Positions 5,043-5,933 of a stretch of 5,933 bases of DNA are shown piece after piece. The stretch is from an uncultured Allobaculum sp. (GTDB taxonomy: Bacteria > Bacillota_I > Bacilli_A > Erysipelotrichales > Erysipelotrichaceae). The DNA is taken from the NCBI GenBank assembly GCA_948467695.1, contig CAOKFJ010000130.1, positions 1 through 5,933 of the forward strand. Direction: 5' to 3'. Each line of letters starts with the position of its first letter. Position 1 is the first letter of the stretch. A program made the position numbers and the translations under genes. Under the pieces are notes generated by a model. The model was not told the origin of the DNA, searched no databases, and worked only from the letters and a program-made list of their open reading frames with translations.

Positions 5043-5933
5043 TTATTCAAGACCTTTAAGAATATCTTCATTAGGAATCAGACGGATATCCATCAGTTTT
5101 TCGTTCAGATCGGAAGCTGCCGCATCCACTTCATCCTGGCTTGCCGCATTGGCAAGAACAGCTTTAGCGGAAGCAAGAGCATTTGCGAATGCATCGAGTG
5201 CTTCGCCGATCTGGTAGTTTTCCTGGTTGAGTCCGTCAGCGAATTTGACAACAGTGCCAAGCAGAGTTGTGTCGTATTCGCCGGTTTCTCCAGCTGCATC
5301 CGGGCTGTAGAAGTTGATTTCGGACATGGAGGACCATCTATCGAGCGATCCGCCGCCCGATTTGAGCACGTTGACTTTAACGTAGCGTGCATTGACTGTC
5401 GGGAATGTCATATGGTGCCATCCGCGATCAGCAAGTTCCTGACCGGCACGTTCGAATTCCCAGGTACCGATGGAAGTCAGGTTTTCAGCGTCAGTGCCGA
5501 CAAGCAGTTCAACTTTGAGCATGTCGCCGTTTGTCGCGCCCTGACGCGGCAGGAAGGATACGTCTGTCAGAGCGTATTCTTCGCCAAGATCATAGGTGAT
5601 CCACTGCGGTACGCCCATCAGGTTGTCGTATGCCCAGTTGGAATGCCAGTATGTGGATTCGTCTTTATCGAGTGTTGCTTCGAATGTGCCAAGACCATTG
5701 CCCTCGTCTGCTCCCGATCCAGGTCCGCAGTCGGAAGAACCTTCAACAACAGCTACTGCAGAATCAGCAGTTTTGTTAATGATTTCTTCGGCTTTGGGAT
5801 CGCGGTATCTGAGCTTGTTGATGACTTTGGTCAGAGCCATAGCCGCAAGATCCAGATCATCCTGGTCAGCTGCTTTGCTCAGAGCTTCTTCAGCTTCGGC
5901 AATCGCTTTGTCCAGAGTGTCTTTGGAAGCGTC
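5043..5933 (-). CDS. Secreted carbohydrate-active protein, C-terminal part: FIVAR, F5/8 type C (CBM32-like), FIVAR (runs off right edge)
   Basis: The frame is open to the right edge, giving the last 296 residues; the first ATG inside (5840) is internal, as domain sequence continues upstream of it. Visible domains, numbered from the right edge: a FIVAR helical module at about 1-45 (TLDKAIAEAEEAL...LTKVINKL), a Gly/Ser/Asp linker with one Cys (SSDCGPGSG), an F5/8 type C or CBM32-like beta-sandwich at about 80-210 (STYWHSNWA, WITYDLGEEYALTDVSFLPRQ, ARYVKV, MSEINFYS), and a second FIVAR module at about 218-282. The end, DIRLIPNEDILKGLE, is typical of what follows a terminal FIVAR. F5/8C modules usually bind galactose or related glycan ends, and FIVAR modules are spacers in large extracellular glycosidases of Firmicutes. 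A glycoside hydrolase catalytic domain is therefore likely upstream but unseen. There is no LPXTG motif, membrane helix or dockerin before the stop. A strong terminator follows. Confidence 0.85.
   Translation of the reverse strand, partial: DASKDTLDKAIAEAEEALSKAADQDDLDLAAMALTKVINKLRYRDPKAEEIINKTADSAVAVVEGSSDCGPGSGADEGNGLGTFEATLDKDESTYWHSNWAYDNLMGVPQWITYDLGEEYALTDVSFLPRQGATNGDMLKVELLVGTDAENLTSIGTWEFERAGQELADRGWHHMTFPTVNARYVKVNVLKSGGGSLDRWSSMSEINFYSPDAAGETGEYDTTLLGTVVKFADGLNQENYQIGEALDAFANALASAKAVLANAASQDEVDAAASDLNEKLMDIRLIPNEDILKGLE

Noticed and set aside
5105..5392. 95-codon minus-strand frame within the F5/8C/FIVAR gene
   Set aside because: It overlaps the strongly supported domain-coding frame on the same strand and lacks any domain of its own.

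Overview
The window comes from a bacterium of roughly balanced GC. GGAGG-type ribosome binding sites, simple intrinsic terminators and a FIVAR/F5-8C carbohydrate-active protein suggest a gut-associated Bacillota (Firmicutes). A relative of the Erysipelotrichia is possible, but that is inference from protein style and not a taxonomic result. It is a galactoside-use neighbourhood with two genes cut off by the window ends.

Layout from left to right. (1) Positions 1-159, minus strand: the first 53 codons of a protein that looks like a peptidase U32-family member, with its own promoter (perfect TATAAT) and GGAGG site at 166-208. (2) Positions 160-417: a divergent intergenic region with a near-consensus CcpA-type cre element at 326-339 and a likely -10 box for the next gene. 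(3) Positions 418-1431, plus strand: a complete aldose 1-epimerase (GalM type). (4) Positions 1432-1553: a convergent intergenic region with a strong hairpin terminator. (5) Positions 1554-4727, minus strand: a complete large LacZ-type GH2 beta-galactosidase with both catalytic glutamates and an added acidic C-terminal tail. (6) Positions 4728-5042: a 315-bp intergenic region with a 19-bp near-perfect palindrome upstream of lacZ, a nested inverted repeat, and a very strong terminator for the gene to the right. (7) Positions 5043-5933, minus strand: the C-terminal 296 residues of a probably secreted carbohydrate-active protein, read as FIVAR, then F5/8 type C (CBM32-like), then FIVAR.

How the genes fit together (inference from known families): the right-hand protein would bind and probably process glycans outside the cell. 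LacZ, which has no signal peptide, would hydrolyse imported beta-galactosides in the cytoplasm. GalM would convert the released beta-galactose to the alpha anomer used by galactokinase. No transporter, galactokinase, uridylyltransferase or dedicated regulator gene lies inside the window. Each of the four genes appears to be its own transcription unit at the edges seen here.

No mobile element, CRISPR array, tRNA or rRNA was recognised, and nothing here amounts to a clearly new system. The points most worth a second look are the acidic LacZ tail, the palindrome and nested repeat between lacZ and the secreted gene, the cre-like site before galM, and the missing surface anchor on the secreted protein.
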